A stretch of DNA of 64,000 nucleotides, taken from contig JAVTLE010000014.1 of assembly GCA_033439295.1 (NCBI GenBank), positions 1,860,001-1,924,000 on the forward strand, read 5' to 3'. The notes under the pieces were generated by a model. It searched no databases, was not told the DNA's origin, and saw only the letters and a program-made list of their open reading frames with translations. This DNA is from Deuterostichococcus epilithicus (taxonomy: Eukaryota > Chlorophyta > Trebouxiophyceae > Prasiolales > Stichococcaceae). Of the stretch, positions 12,077-23,800 are shown in pieces. The position numbers and the translations under genes were made by a program. The number at the start of each line of letters is the position of its first letter. Position 1 is the first letter of the stretch.

Positions 12077-13033
12077 ATGGCGACAAACGGCGTGTGGCAG
12101 CAGGTGCCGGACGGTCTTGCCTGGTCAGCAGCACCGAGCAGTTCTGCCTGTCCGTTGCACATGCTGTGCAATACGAACGGCATGCCCTGCTGTGATCTGG
12201 TTTGCACCGTGTGCGCTGGCCTGCAGGGCGCCCTGGCCAGGGCAATGGAGCCCTTTCTTGGCTGGGCAGCGCGACGATACCAGGCAGCAGTCGCCGCGCA
12301 GCTGAAGAACTACGGGCTCCGCTATGAGGACCTGCTGGACCCCGCAAATAATCTCGTGAGTGTCAGCGCCACTCTGCATCAGAGCAACATGATTGGGTCA
12401 GCAAATACAGGTCGAGCATGGGTGCGTCAGCCACACCTCCAAGACTCGAGGGGCCTGGCAGCCAAGTATGTAAGCGGTGCTGCGCTGCAGTATCACACCC
12501 ACAAGCTGTCGCTCCTTCCGGCTGGAATGCAACCATCTGCCTGCAACCTGACGGTGGCACATTCCTATGGCCGCAGGACGTGGACGAGGCTCTGAAGCGG
12601 TTGCCGCAGGAGGTGGTGGACGCGCGGAATCAGCGCCTGAAGCGCGCGAGCGACATCTCCCTGAAGAAGGAGTACCTTGCCAAGCCGCTGCAGGCGCAGC
12701 AGACGCCCTACCTGTCCTACATGCAGGTCCGCGCCATGCTTCCTCCTTTGCGCCCCGCGCACATGCGGGCGGCTGCGTGGATATGAACACGGCAATAACA
12801 AGTGGCTTCTGCGAGTGTTTGCGCAGCTGAGCTGCAGCTGTGGTCAACACGAGCGGCAGGATGCTATTCTCCAGCGGTCATCCGGGGGATTTGGCCTTGT
12901 GTTGCTGAGGCAAAACCTCTATGACATACGGATTGCATCGTCAATGCAGGAGGCACTGGACCAGGTGGAGGCAGAGAACAGGGAGAAGGCCCTGCTCGGC
13001 ACCGGCAAGCCATACCAGCGCACTATTCCCTGA
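12077..13033 (+). CDS. QCR7: cytochrome bc1 complex subunit 7 (14 kDa, QCR7)
   Basis: Four exons (12077-12103, 12227-12355, 12577-12726, 12950-13033) join in phase to 129 residues, close to the plant protein of about 122. The conserved blocks are all present in order: LKNYGLRYEDLLDP, DEALKRLPQEVVDARNQRLK, KKEYLAKPLQAQQTPYLSYM and the invariant C-terminus YQRTIP. QCR7 is a nuclear-encoded matrix-side subunit of mitochondrial complex III, contacting cytochrome b. The first exon is only 27 bases (MATNGVWQQ), placed because it supplies the only ATG in phase with a good donor. Introns are GT-AG. The gene diverges from the lipase gene and converges on the LON-domain gene. Confidence 0.93.
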
Positions 13034-13454
13034 TCACCTAGCGCGCAACACCAAGCACGCCGCGCCTGACGAGAGGGCTGCTGACCGCGGCAGTCGATTG
13101 GAGCACACTGCAAGCTTTTGAACGCCGCATGTGGGCACTTGTGAGATTTGTTAAGAGTCGAAGCCAGCACACACAGCTTGACACCCGCAAGCTTGCACCC
13201 GCAGGCCTGGATCTTCCCGCGCACTTGTCTTCTCAGTGGTGCAAGTCACATTTTGTGACCTGCTGGGCTTTGCTGCGCTGGACTACTTCAGGGGATGCAT
13301 GGCATCGACATCCTGGCTCGCACACCACCTCGCTGGGCTTTGAACACAAGTTTGTCCGTTTCAACAGTCAATCGCCGTGCAGGACAGCCCAATATTCGAT
13401 AAAAGTACATTACCATGCAGCTGCAGCTGCAGTCTAGTACAGGAGAAGCCGAGA
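13034..13454. other. convergent 3' intergenic region
   Basis: This region holds the 3' UTRs of QCR7 (+) and the LON-domain gene (-). A short run of CAGCTG repeats lies near 13415-13435. Nothing else is recognised. Confidence 0.45.
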
Positions 13455-15179
13455 CTATGATGGCTTTTGCGGTGCATCATCATCTGGCGATGGGCGGTCT
13501 TTCAGCGCTTCGTCTCCGGTCACCTTGTCTCCTGCTGCCTCGGAGCTGGGCTCGCTGTCTGTCGTGCTGCCGAGCGACTCCAACGCGACTGCCGCTCGCA
13601 AGTAGCTCACATGCTTCTCGAGGATCTCGGACAGGTTGCGCAGCCTGCACAGCAATGGCGATGCACGGGTCAGCGGGTCGGAATCAGCAGAACGCCCGCA
13701 GCAACATTGAGAAATTTGCCAGCATTACCATCAATCTCGGCGAGTTCAGACGCCGCTTACCTGGTGATGACGCTGTCCTCCTGCAACGAGACATGCAAAC
13801 ACAGAGTGAGCAATGAGCATCGTCAATTGCCATACGAAAAGGCATTCATCTGGCATCACTGTACCATGAATGCCATGCACTCAACCTGCAAAGTGAGCGG
13901 TACAAACAGCGACGATCGACACAGCAGGGGTGTTGCCTGCAGGAGTAGCTGCTGCACGGACTGGGAGTCGCCAAACATGCTGGCGACCCAGAAGCTGAAG
14001 GCCTTGGGCGACCCCGTGTGGCCCAGCTCCGCCGGCACCGCGTCCGTCGGCTGCTTGCGGATCTTGTTGCTGAGCGCCCACACCGTGCGGAAGCGCTCGC
14101 TGACCTCCTCCATCAGCGTGTGGGCCTGCACAGCGTGGCCCAGCGCACAGGTTTTGCAGGTGCTACTGTGCACAGCACACAGGCCGGGACCTGCTTGCAC
14201 TGGCGACGCCAGTAACCCGCGAGCTGGCCACCATCCACACAAACTTGAGTAGTGGCTATGCTACTTTGACTATTTTGTCGCGCACCTCCACGCTGTCCTC
14301 CTCCTCTGTCTGATCGTCCAGAACCTCGCACTCCGCGATGAGTACCGGCCGCTGCTCCAGCACCTTGCGGATCCTGAAGCGCTGTGTGCCTGGCAGTTTG
14401 CACAGAATGCACTGGTGAAGCAACAGATTCTGACACATTGCAGATTCAGAATTGCACCAGAGACTTCAACCAAGTTTCACGACACCATTGCGAATGCGTG
14501 CCTGTCGTCGTGATGAGGAGCCTGCCGTCGGCGAGGGGAGAGTGGCCGTTAATCTCCAGAATGGTGCCGACATCTGCGACGCCGCCCTGCGGAGTGCAGT
14601 AGGTCATGCCGAATTGTCGGCTGGCGCGGAACTCGCTCGCCTCCTGGACCAGGTCCTCGTCGATGCTGCAGCATGAATCGCTCTGTGAGTGAAGAGCGGA
14701 GGCGAGAGCGATATACATGGACTCACGACTCAAACGTGCCCAACACTGGGCTCGCATTGTCAACTCCGGAAGCGAGGCGAAGCCTTACCCCTCTGAGCCA
14801 GCCAGCAAAGTCGAGAAGAGCACTCTGTATCTAGCTTCAAAGATCGTCAACGGCACCTGCACATGCACGGACCCAATCACTCAATTCCACGCCGAAGCTG
14901 TCTCCCCATGCATGCCGCACACTGACCAACATCCAGTTGTTGGTGGGGCAGAGCCAGCAACAAATGACTGAACGTGGAGCGGACCTGGGCCTCCGGAAAC
15001 GCTACCATGCCGAGCGGGAATATTGGCAGTTTCCGTATGATGCTGGCCTGCACGCTGTAACTGCGGCGCCCGTGCCTCATGCGCAAGCCGCGGTTGTGCA
15101 GGGGCTGTAAAGCCTGAGCTTTGCCGCACCATGGCTGCCTGGGATGTTGCATTCCGCTGTTGAGCAAAGAACACTGCAT
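13455..15179 (-). CDS. LON substrate-binding-domain protein (no ATPase or protease), probably organellar
   Basis: Seven exons (15179-14985, 14856-14789, 14665-14502, 14389-14286, 14125-13937, 13780-13761, 13644-13455) join in phase to about 309 residues. The N-terminus is rich in Arg/Ser/His and lacks acidic residues, like a plastid or mitochondrial transit peptide. The LON domain then begins KLPIFPLGMVAFPEAQVPLT and IFEARYRVLF. It continues FGMTYCTPQGGVADVGTILE and LADGRLLITTTGTQRFRIRK, with a C-terminal helix LRNLSEILEKHVSYLRAA. Plants have similar proteins with only this N-terminal domain of Lon protease. No AAA or Ser-Lys protease part is present. The 14501-14390 and 13936-13781 introns start with GC (GC-AG), supported by conserved protein sequence on both sides. 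Exon six is a 20-base micro-exon. Identification of the domain is firm; function is unknown. Confidence 0.9.
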
Positions 15180-16007
15180 GGTGGATGCTGCGACACAGGC
15201 GAAACCGGCCTCGGCCTACGTCGGCAATCTGCTGTCGTCACGTGCAGGGTTGTCCGCAATAGCAGGAGCACGCCGCCAGCGGAGCTGCGATGCTGCGCTG
15301 CCGCTGCCACTTGTATGCTGTGAGCTTCACGGGGACAGAATAGTATGGCCGGCGGACACGGACTGTCTCGTTTGCACCAACGTGCCTCGCTGGCATGACG
15401 TGACAGCAGGGTTTTTACGTGCGGCTTGAGAGGCGGAGGAGGAGCGGCTAGAGTTGTGTGGTTGGATCGGCTGCGGAGCATGTGTCATGCGCGTTGCACT
15501 GCAAACCCCAACTGGACAACGATACATTTGAGCTTCCCCCTTTCCCAAGGGGTTTGCTGCACGCCCACCGGTTCGTGGTCCGTTCCCGGTCTCCTGCGGC
15601 TCAATGGCGCGACGGGTCAACCTATCATCATGAACTGCCTTTTCAGTGCCGATTAACCGTAGGTCTAGGCCTCTTGCGCATCGCCACGACCTGAACATGG
15701 TGCAAAATGCAGCCTTCAGCGGCCAAGAGGTCTCCGCACTCTGCCCTCCTGCAGCACAGCGGCAATGCAGCCGGCGGGGCACCAGCAGACCGGACAGCAA
15801 TGCAAATTTAATCCATCATCCTCCTTCTCTTTTGCGGAAGCAAGGTTCAGCGGCTAAGACTAGCGTCGCCTGCACAGCAACACCGGAAGGACAGCAGTGG
15901 GCCAGCACTGGTCGGCCATATGGTGAGCGTTGTTGGGTTCTGGAATATCCATACCTGCTGCCCCTTGTAGGCAGAGTAGGCATTGCACTGCGCGACTGTC
16001 GCCGAGC
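15180..16007. other. divergent intergenic region, LON-domain gene / NTT
   Basis: About 830 bases between two start codons. An ATG at 15920 followed by GTGAGC could be a non-used or 5' exon start for NTT. No gene, RNA or repeat is otherwise seen. Confidence 0.45.
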
Positions 16008-19000
16008 ATGCAAGCCATAGGTGCAGGTCAACAAGGGTTATTTCTGCGGCCGGCGCCGGCCGCGGTCGGCGCCAACATGTTCCTGCCCTCCTCTAGGTCC
16101 GTACTTGACGAATCTGCAGGTCGCCCCGCGACTGTGCTGCCACCTGGACCTGCATTCAGGCAGGCGGGCACGCAGCCGCCCGCCAGCGGTTGCAGCGGCG
16201 TGCGCGCCTTTGGCAGCGCCTGCCGCAGCCTGCCGGATGACGGCACAGGCGGCGCCGCCGCCAGCCAGAGCGGCGGCAGTAGCAGCAGCAGCGGCGGCAG
16301 CCCACAACAAGATGGCGGCACTGTGGCAGGACCGGCCTCCGTGCAGTCGTCATGGGCGGAGATGCTGCTGGGCATGCCGCTGGAGCTGGCGGCCGCGAGC
16401 GCTAAAACCAACGATCACTGGCTGCAGAAGCGCAAGCGGAAGCACTGGTGGAAGCGGGAGCAGTTCCCCCGGGTGCGGCTTTGCACTGGCCTTACCATGA
16501 GGGCGGCTTGTCTCAGTAAGGGTTGTCTGAATGTCAAACGCCAGGAAAATGGACTACTGGCAGAGGAGGGCCACTCTGCCATGGCACACTCGTTATGCCG
16601 CACCACCATCAGTGTGAGGGGCGGTGCTGCACCTGGGCAGTGCTTTCCGGCCCGCACCACCTTCCTCGTCATGCCAGCTGCTCCGCACCCCTGCAGGAGG
16701 CAGAAATGCCCCGACCCGGCTGCGCGCAGGTGCCGATGGACACAATGAAGGACGTGCACCAGTCGCTCAGCAAGGCGGAGCCGCCGGTCAAGCTGTGGCA
16801 GAAGCTGCTGCCGCTCGCGCTCATCTTCTTCTGCGCCAGCTTCAACCTCACCATCCTGGCCAACCTGAAGGACGCGATCGTGGTCACTTCCGCCGGCGCC
16901 GAGGCGCTGCCCTTCCTGGCCTCCTTCTGCGTGCTGCCGGCGTCGCTTGCCTTCTTCTTTGCGTACGGTGAGCAGTTCACATGAAGCGGCAGGTCAAGCG
17001 GCCCCACCTGCGTCCCTCCCACCTCCGCAGGCTGCATCCCCGACCTTGGGCATGGCAGCGACTCTCATGCAGCGGTTTCGACGGTAGACGAACAGTCAGA
17101 GGCACGCAGCAAAGACGTTCGACGAGCGCAATGTTCTTACAGGGCGCATGGTGTCCATCTTGCCGCCGCGCATGGTGTTCTACGCGTCGGTGGTGCCGCT
17201 GGTGGCGTTTTACGCCTTCTTTGCGAGCGCGCTGTACCCGGCGTCGGCATACCTGCACCCGCACGGCTTCTACGCCCGCACGGCGCCGCTCGTGCCCATT
17301 GGCCTGCACGGCCTGCTTAAGGTGACACTTCTGGTATCATGTGTCGCGCGACTGGGATGACCAGGGCTGCGGCTTTTTGTGGTCCGCCAGCATGTTGGCT
17401 GCAACAGCAATCCCGTGCATATGCTGTGGTGATCCACTGGGCTGAGGCACCTGCTCGGCGACCGACTGGGATGGCCTCACCTGTGTGCTCGCAAGCGACT
17501 GCAGCGGCATCGCGCGGCACTGTGCAGGGGTCAGCACAGCCACTGCTCTGGTCCACGACCGCCACGACCAAGCTGGGATGCTATGCCATTGCAGGTCATC
17601 GAGCACTGGACCTTCAGCCTGTTCTTTTGTATCGCGGAGCTGTGGGGCTCGGTGGTCATTTCCGTCCTGTTCTGGACGCTGGCCAACGACGTGTGTACCG
17701 TCGCCGATGCCAAAATCATCTACCCCTCCCTCGGTGAGGGCTGCAACCTCCTCGAACGCGATCGGACGCGCAGTGCTCTGCTGAGCTCGCATGGGGGCAC
17801 AGTGCGTTGGCATTGCATGCACAGTACATGCCCACACCGCTTCTGCTTGCGCTGGGGAGGACTGCAGCTCAATATGCCGCTGCTGTCTTGCCGGCCTCGT
17901 CTCGCACTGCGAGCTGTTCGCCAACAGCCTCACACATCGTGAGACCTGACCTGCGCCCGCAGGCATCGCCGCCAACATCGCGCTGGTGGTGGCGGGCAGC
18001 TACATGAAGTGGGTGAACGCGGCCTTCACGCAGGGCAGCCTGCTGCTGTCGCTGCGGTACCTGGTGGCCACAGTGATGGTGCTGTCCGCCGTCATGATGG
18101 CCGCCAAGGCGTACGTCGACGCCAACATCAAGTCCGTCGACGTGAGTCACCCACATCTTACCTGAGCAGAAGTTGTTCCTCCGGCTGAGCGGCAGTCGAA
18201 GCGTCTGCTGAGCCGCGTGCTTGTCTTGGAGTGCAGAAACCTATGACATGCCGCCCAGCTGCATTTCGTCTGCAAGTCTGCTGAGATGCGTCCTCTGCCG
18301 TCAAATATTCGTGGCACACATTCATGATAGCGCCGGTGCCCCTGGCACTTGTGTGCGCAGGTGCCGGACAAGCTGCCAAAGAAGAAGGCGAAGAAGAAGG
18401 GGTCGATGGCGGACAGCCTGGCGGTGCTCAAGGCGTCGCCCAAGACCATGAATCTGGCGCTGCTCGTTATCTCCTACGGCGTCAGCCACCGCCTGTTCGA
18501 GTTTGCATGGAAGGGCCAGCTGCGGGCGCTGTACCCTTCCGCCCAGGCGTACCAGGTCTGTACGACAAATTCCTCACATCAACTCCTCATGGCTCTGACT
18601 GTCGGGCTGGCTGACGCTATTTCCCATACCCTTTGCCTGCAGCTGGCGGCGCAGGCTCACAGCAGAGAAGAGGGGAGAGAACGTATAATCGCTGCTCATT
18701 GGGCTGCAATACCGTTTGGACACCAGAGAGCTGCACTTGATACAATGATGCCAAAAGTCAGCCTTCCAGCTGCTGGGACGAGCTTGAGACAAGCTGGTGC
18801 CTGGGCGCAGGGCATGCTGGCGGATGTGTCCATTGCCACCGGCTGGATGACCATCGCGCTGATGCTCACGGGCCGCTTCGTTTTCCAGGTGGGTGTTAGC
18901 GTGGTCGCTAAATCGCTGTAACCCCGTCGCCCGTGTGCCCTCTCCAGCTCAGTGGCATTTGACTGCGCCTGACCTTGGCAGGTCAGTGCCATTGTTCCGA

Positions 19001-20332
19001 CGCCCGCTTGCTGTTACGCTGCAGTACCTGGGCTGGGGCGTGGCCGCTACGGCGACGCCAGTGGTGATGCTCCTGGCCGGCGGCACCTTCTTCGGCACAT
19101 CCGTGCTGTCGCGCGTCGGCACCGGCGCTGCGGCAGGACTCGCAGCGGCGGGCGCAACCGCAGGCGCGGTGACGCAGGTGGGGCGCACACCCCCCGCTGC
19201 TCGTGTGCTGCTGCAGCAATGGTGTCCATGCAGCTGAGAGCCGAGCTGCTTCTTCCCTGGCCCGGCTGAAGGGGCAGGGAAGGGGAACAAGGGCGGCATG
19301 GGGCACCGACCACCATGCTGTAATTGCCCGCCCAGTGGTGCGGAGAATTCATGGAGGCATTTTCAGAGGCTCTCACACCGCTCGCATGCGTGCCCAGGTG
19401 TTTGCGCGGTCGTCAAAGTTCTCGCTGTTCGACCCGGCCAAAGAGATGGTGTTCATTGAGATGAGCAAGGAGGAGAAGTCCAAAGGCAAGGCCGCAGTGG
19501 ACCTGCTCGGCAGCCAGATCGGCAAGAGCGGCGCCAGCTGGATCACCCAGGTTTGTTTCGATACTGTAACGAACTGTCTCAAAAGAGGCAGCACACCTTC
19601 TGGATGGTGCCAAGCATACTTACATGGCTGGCGAGGACTCGGGCAGATTGGAAGTGAGAGACGCGTCAGACTTGCGGAAATGAGAGATGGAGAAGATGCT
19701 GGTCGCAATGGGCCCTCGAGAGGATTGCTGACCCTCATGTACTCCTTGCAGGCGCTGCTGCTGATGACAGGGTCAATACAGGCAGCACTGCCGGTCATCT
19801 CAGCCATCTTTGTCGGCGTCATTGCCTGCTGGATCCGCGCAGTTTCAGTCCTCAGCTCGACGATCAAGGTGCAGCTTCGATCAGTGTCAGACTCACGCTG
19901 CCCTGCTCGCAGCCGTTTCCTGCACCTTGCTTCGCTGTGAACCTGTTCACGGCAATCACACCTGCAACTTTGTCGGTTGACGTCTGCGTGTGTCACCTGG
20001 TGCAGAGGGAGGAGGCAGAAGCCGCACAGGCTGCAGCTGCAGCTGCCGATGACCTCAGCGATGATGAGGGCGGCACATTCGGTGCGGCGCCGCCTGGCTC
20101 GCCGGCGCCAGACGCCTCAGCGCCGCTGGCGACAGCGGTAACCAGCCAGCATGCATCAGCTGCTGCGGAGCACGACAACCAGCATCCAGCCAGGCGGACC
20201 GGCAGCGTCACGGAATCCTTCAGCAGTGCCGACCCTCACGCTGCGGGGCACGGCGTCGGTGATGTGCACCACCATATGGGATCAGGGAACGGGGCGGCGG
20301 CACAGGTGCCGGAGGCAGAGCGGCACCCTTGA
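16008..20332 (+). CDS. NTT: plastid ATP/ADP translocase (NTT, TLC family)
   Basis: Eleven exons (16008-16472, 16730-16967, 17143-17321, 17595-17733, 17963-18141, 18361-18555, 18811-18888, 19025-19177, 19398-19550, 19752-19868, 20006-20332) join in phase to about 740 residues. The first exon encodes a Ser/Gly/Ala-rich transit-type leader. The TLC core follows, with hallmark blocks KLLPLALIFFCASFNLTILA NLKDAIVVTSAGAEALPFL, EHWTFSLFFCIAELWGSVVI, LALLVISYGVSHRLFEFAWK, FSLFDPAKEMVFIEMSKEEK and GKAAVDLLGSQIGKSGASW, and about 11-12 membrane helices. The protein exchanges cytosolic ATP for stromal ADP in the plastid inner envelope. The last exon is an Ala/Asp/Ser-rich, probably disordered tail of about 108 residues. 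All introns are GT-AG. The ATG at 16008 is chosen as the first in-frame ATG; an alternative at 16077 would shorten the leader. Confidence 0.94.
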
Positions 20333-20822
20333 GCCAGCCCTTTAAACGCACTGACCGTATTCTGGTCAAGGCTAGGATGAATTGCAAGCGGTTTCAGTTG
20401 GTTGTTTCTGCGACCCTCGAATGTTTAAAATTGGCATCAGGCGAGCTGAAGGATATCTGTGCTGCAGCGGTGAGGCATGTCACCAGGACAAAGACTCCGC
20501 AGCCGCAAGCGACACAGATGTGCTCATAACTCACAAGTGTCGAACATTTCGATTCGTACAGGCCTCGTAAAGGCCTCAAACATCGCCCATCACCTGCTTG
20601 AGTGCAGCCCTCTCAGCTCGCGCTTCGGTCTTCGTGTCCATTGTTGCGAGGACAGTATCGCCCATCACCGCTGCATGATTTACTGGCGGCCTCTGTGTTC
20701 CGGTTCCAGGCGCGTGGTACAGGGTTTTGTGGCACTATTTTGTCGGAGCTGCAAGTTGAGTGCAGCCTCGCGCATTCCAGCCCCAAGTGTGCTGCATTGG
20801 TCCAGCAGGCCTTGCGAGAGCC
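20333..20822. other. intergenic region NTT to ZIP4
   Basis: 490 bases between tandem plus-strand genes. It holds the NTT 3' UTR and the ZIP4 promoter/5' UTR. I see no clear motif. Confidence 0.4.
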
Positions 20823-23800
20823 ATGACGACAGCAGGGCTGCCGTCTGCCAGCCGCCGCATGTTGCAGGAAATCAAGGCCACTGTCGACGACCTTCGAGCC
20901 ACATCTGAGCCCGGCGAGTCGTTGAGCAGCGGCAAGGTGAAGAAGCTGCGCAGCGTCGTGTACGGCCTCCGGCAGTCCATTGGACTGCGGAAGCGCTGCA
21001 GGCCATCGGAAGACGAGCAGAATGAGCTGTGGCAGACAGTCTGCGACCTCTGGGTGTGCATCGTTCTAATCTGCTGCATCTTCTCTCGGTAGTCAGAGAC
21101 TCGCCCCATCCAAGCGGTGGGCTTCATGACACACTCTGGGAGCACTTAAGCATACACAGGGATGTCTCCACACCCATCTGCTGAGATGATCGAAGTTTTT
21201 GCCACCTGCATGCGCAGAACATAGCGGTGGAGCGCCACAACCATGCGCCAAGCAAGACCGACAGAAATGAGCAGGAGATCCGCCAGTTTGCCAGGTGTGA
21301 CGGCCATGTATCTTTGCATTAGTTGAAAGCTGTTGATACAGCGCAGCGGCGGTAGTGACGGCCTTGCGAGCTGATCTAAGGCGCAGCATTGCGGGCTCTA
21401 GTCCATGTGCCGTTCAGGGCTGACGCCTCTCTGTTTTGCTGAATTGCCAGCGACCTGCTGTCCATGCTCGACGACGAGATCCTCACAGACGAGGGGCGCA
21501 TCACCAAACTCGAGTTCCTCTGCCGGGTGCACGTCCAAGTAGCCTTCCGAATCACTTGCAGACGTGTGATGCTATGACCCTTTTGCTTCCATGCTGATGC
21601 AGCCACGAACACTGATGCCGATGGCAGGCAATGCCATGCGTCTTGGCGACATGGCCAGTGCTGCCGATGTGGTTCTCTGCCGGCATGCCAGTAGTCCTGC
21701 ATTGCTGTTTCACTGCTGTTTCACCGTTGGATCTGTGTGTTTCATCGCTGAAACATCTGCTGCAGGACTGCTGCCACGAACGACCACGAGGTAATGGTGC
21801 TAAAGGATGTGACCCCTTGCGCATCGCAGACGGGCCAGCTGTGGCAGAAGCAGGGCGAGCACGAGACGGCGGAGGGCTGTTTTGCCACGGCAATGCAGCA
21901 TGCCAGCGCGCTCACAGAGCTGGTGCACAGCCGCGCGATGCCGGACGCGCGGCGCCAGCAGCTGGCCGACCTGCTGTTCCAGCTGTACTCGGGCCGCGCG
22001 CAGGCGGCGTGGGCGCTGCGGCAGGAGGTGCGCAGGCATTGGCTGCCAACTTTGCGTGCTTGCTATGTCACCTGCACAGCTCCGCATATGCTGATAGGTG
22101 CCGCAGTGTCGCATGGTCGGCAGTATCGGCCCGTTCGAAAGCCGAGTTTCACCACCCACAATGCAAAGTCACTTGTGCTCCACTGTTCCGCATGCTGAAA
22201 GCGTGTCCTATGCAGACAAATCAGCTTTGCCGCAGGAGCTTGCAGATGAGATGCTGCAGCGAGCCAACGAGCTGGCGGGCAACGAACTGCTGTCTGGCCG
22301 CCAGGCTGTCAAGCTGTCCGTCGGCCTGGCCCACGTCCTCGTCGTTGAGGCGCGGCGCTGTCTGCGGATGCGCCGTGCACTTTGATGACGGCTCAGGTCT
22401 TGCGGCGCCAGCATGGATCACACAGCCGGCACATCACCTGACATGGAGTGGTCATTCAGCCTTGCGTAATGCTTGCATCGCACAGGCAGCCGCACTCCAT
22501 TGCATTGCACTTCTTGTCTTCAACCTGCAGCCAGTCTGTCTGCACCGCACTCAGGGAGAGAAGCGGCTGGAGGCGCGGCGTACTGACGCCGCCATCGCGG
22601 TCCTCGATGCGGCTTACCAGCTGCTGAACAGCCTGGCGGACAGCGAGGGCATTGAGCACGCACAGGCGGCGGTCCAGGCGATGCAGTCCAGGGTGGGCTT
22701 GACTTGAGCACGATCAAGAGCAGATCTGTTGTCTGCCGAGCGTGCCGCCATACAGTCATCCGCCATGCATGCGCATCGTGCAGAAGCGTGGTCTGCTTGA
22801 TGCGCCATCAATGGGATGCTCTGGGTGATCGATGGTCAGAGAAGCCATTGCTTGCATGGCTTCGGCAAGTTAATGCATGCATGCTGAGCTGGCTGCTGGG
22901 CTTTCAAGGTCTCAAAGCACGGATGGTCGGCTGCAGGTGCTCAAGCAGCTGGCCCACGGGCATGCGGAGGCGCAGCAGCCGGGCCCTGCCCTCAACTGCA
23001 TCCAGGTGCGCTTGAAGTTGCAAGCTGCATCTGCACGGCTTGCCTGCCGGCTGCGGCCTGGTTTGCGGCTGGCGATGCACCATGCAGACTACATGGTTCA
23101 CTGTTTCGCTCTCCAGCACAGCCATGCAGCCAATGCAGCGGGCGTAGGCGTGTCGACAGCCGTTCAGGGCCGACTTAGAGGCGGCGCATGTCCCAAAGCA
23201 TGGCGTCCCCACACGGTTGTCAAACTACTAGTGCTTTGGACCAGGTGCTGCGGACGCTGCCGCAGCAGGGCGGCGACGCAGGCAGCGACTCAGAGGGCGC
23301 CGGCGACGGGGGCGATGGCGATGGCGGCGCCGTCGCCTACCTGGCCATGCGGGCGCTGCTGGCGGCCGGGAAAGGAGAGGAGGCGCAGGCGGAGCTGCTG
23401 GCGGTGGTGTCGGCGGCCGATGCGCCCCTGGACCTGTGCGTGGCTGCAGTCAAGGTGCGGGCACTCAACACGAGGCTCTGGCAGTAGAGTTGCGGGCAGC
23501 TTTGGGAACCTCAGCCAAACACTCCAAAATTCCTTAGCCCTTAGATCCATTGGCTCGAGTCACTCAGCAGCAGATGTCGCCAGGTTACAGATCCAGAATC
23601 CCTTGAGGCCGCTGCGGCTCCTGACGTCGCAGGACTGCCTGGGGGGTGGTGGCGAGGAGTGGCAGCTGGGCGTGGTGCTGGCGAATGCACCTTGACCGCG
23701 TAATGCACATGCTCGGTCACCTGAATATGCGCTCGGACCACCTGGCACCGCAGGACCTGGTGGCGGGCGGCGAGGAGCGGCAGCTCGGCGTGGTGGCGGC

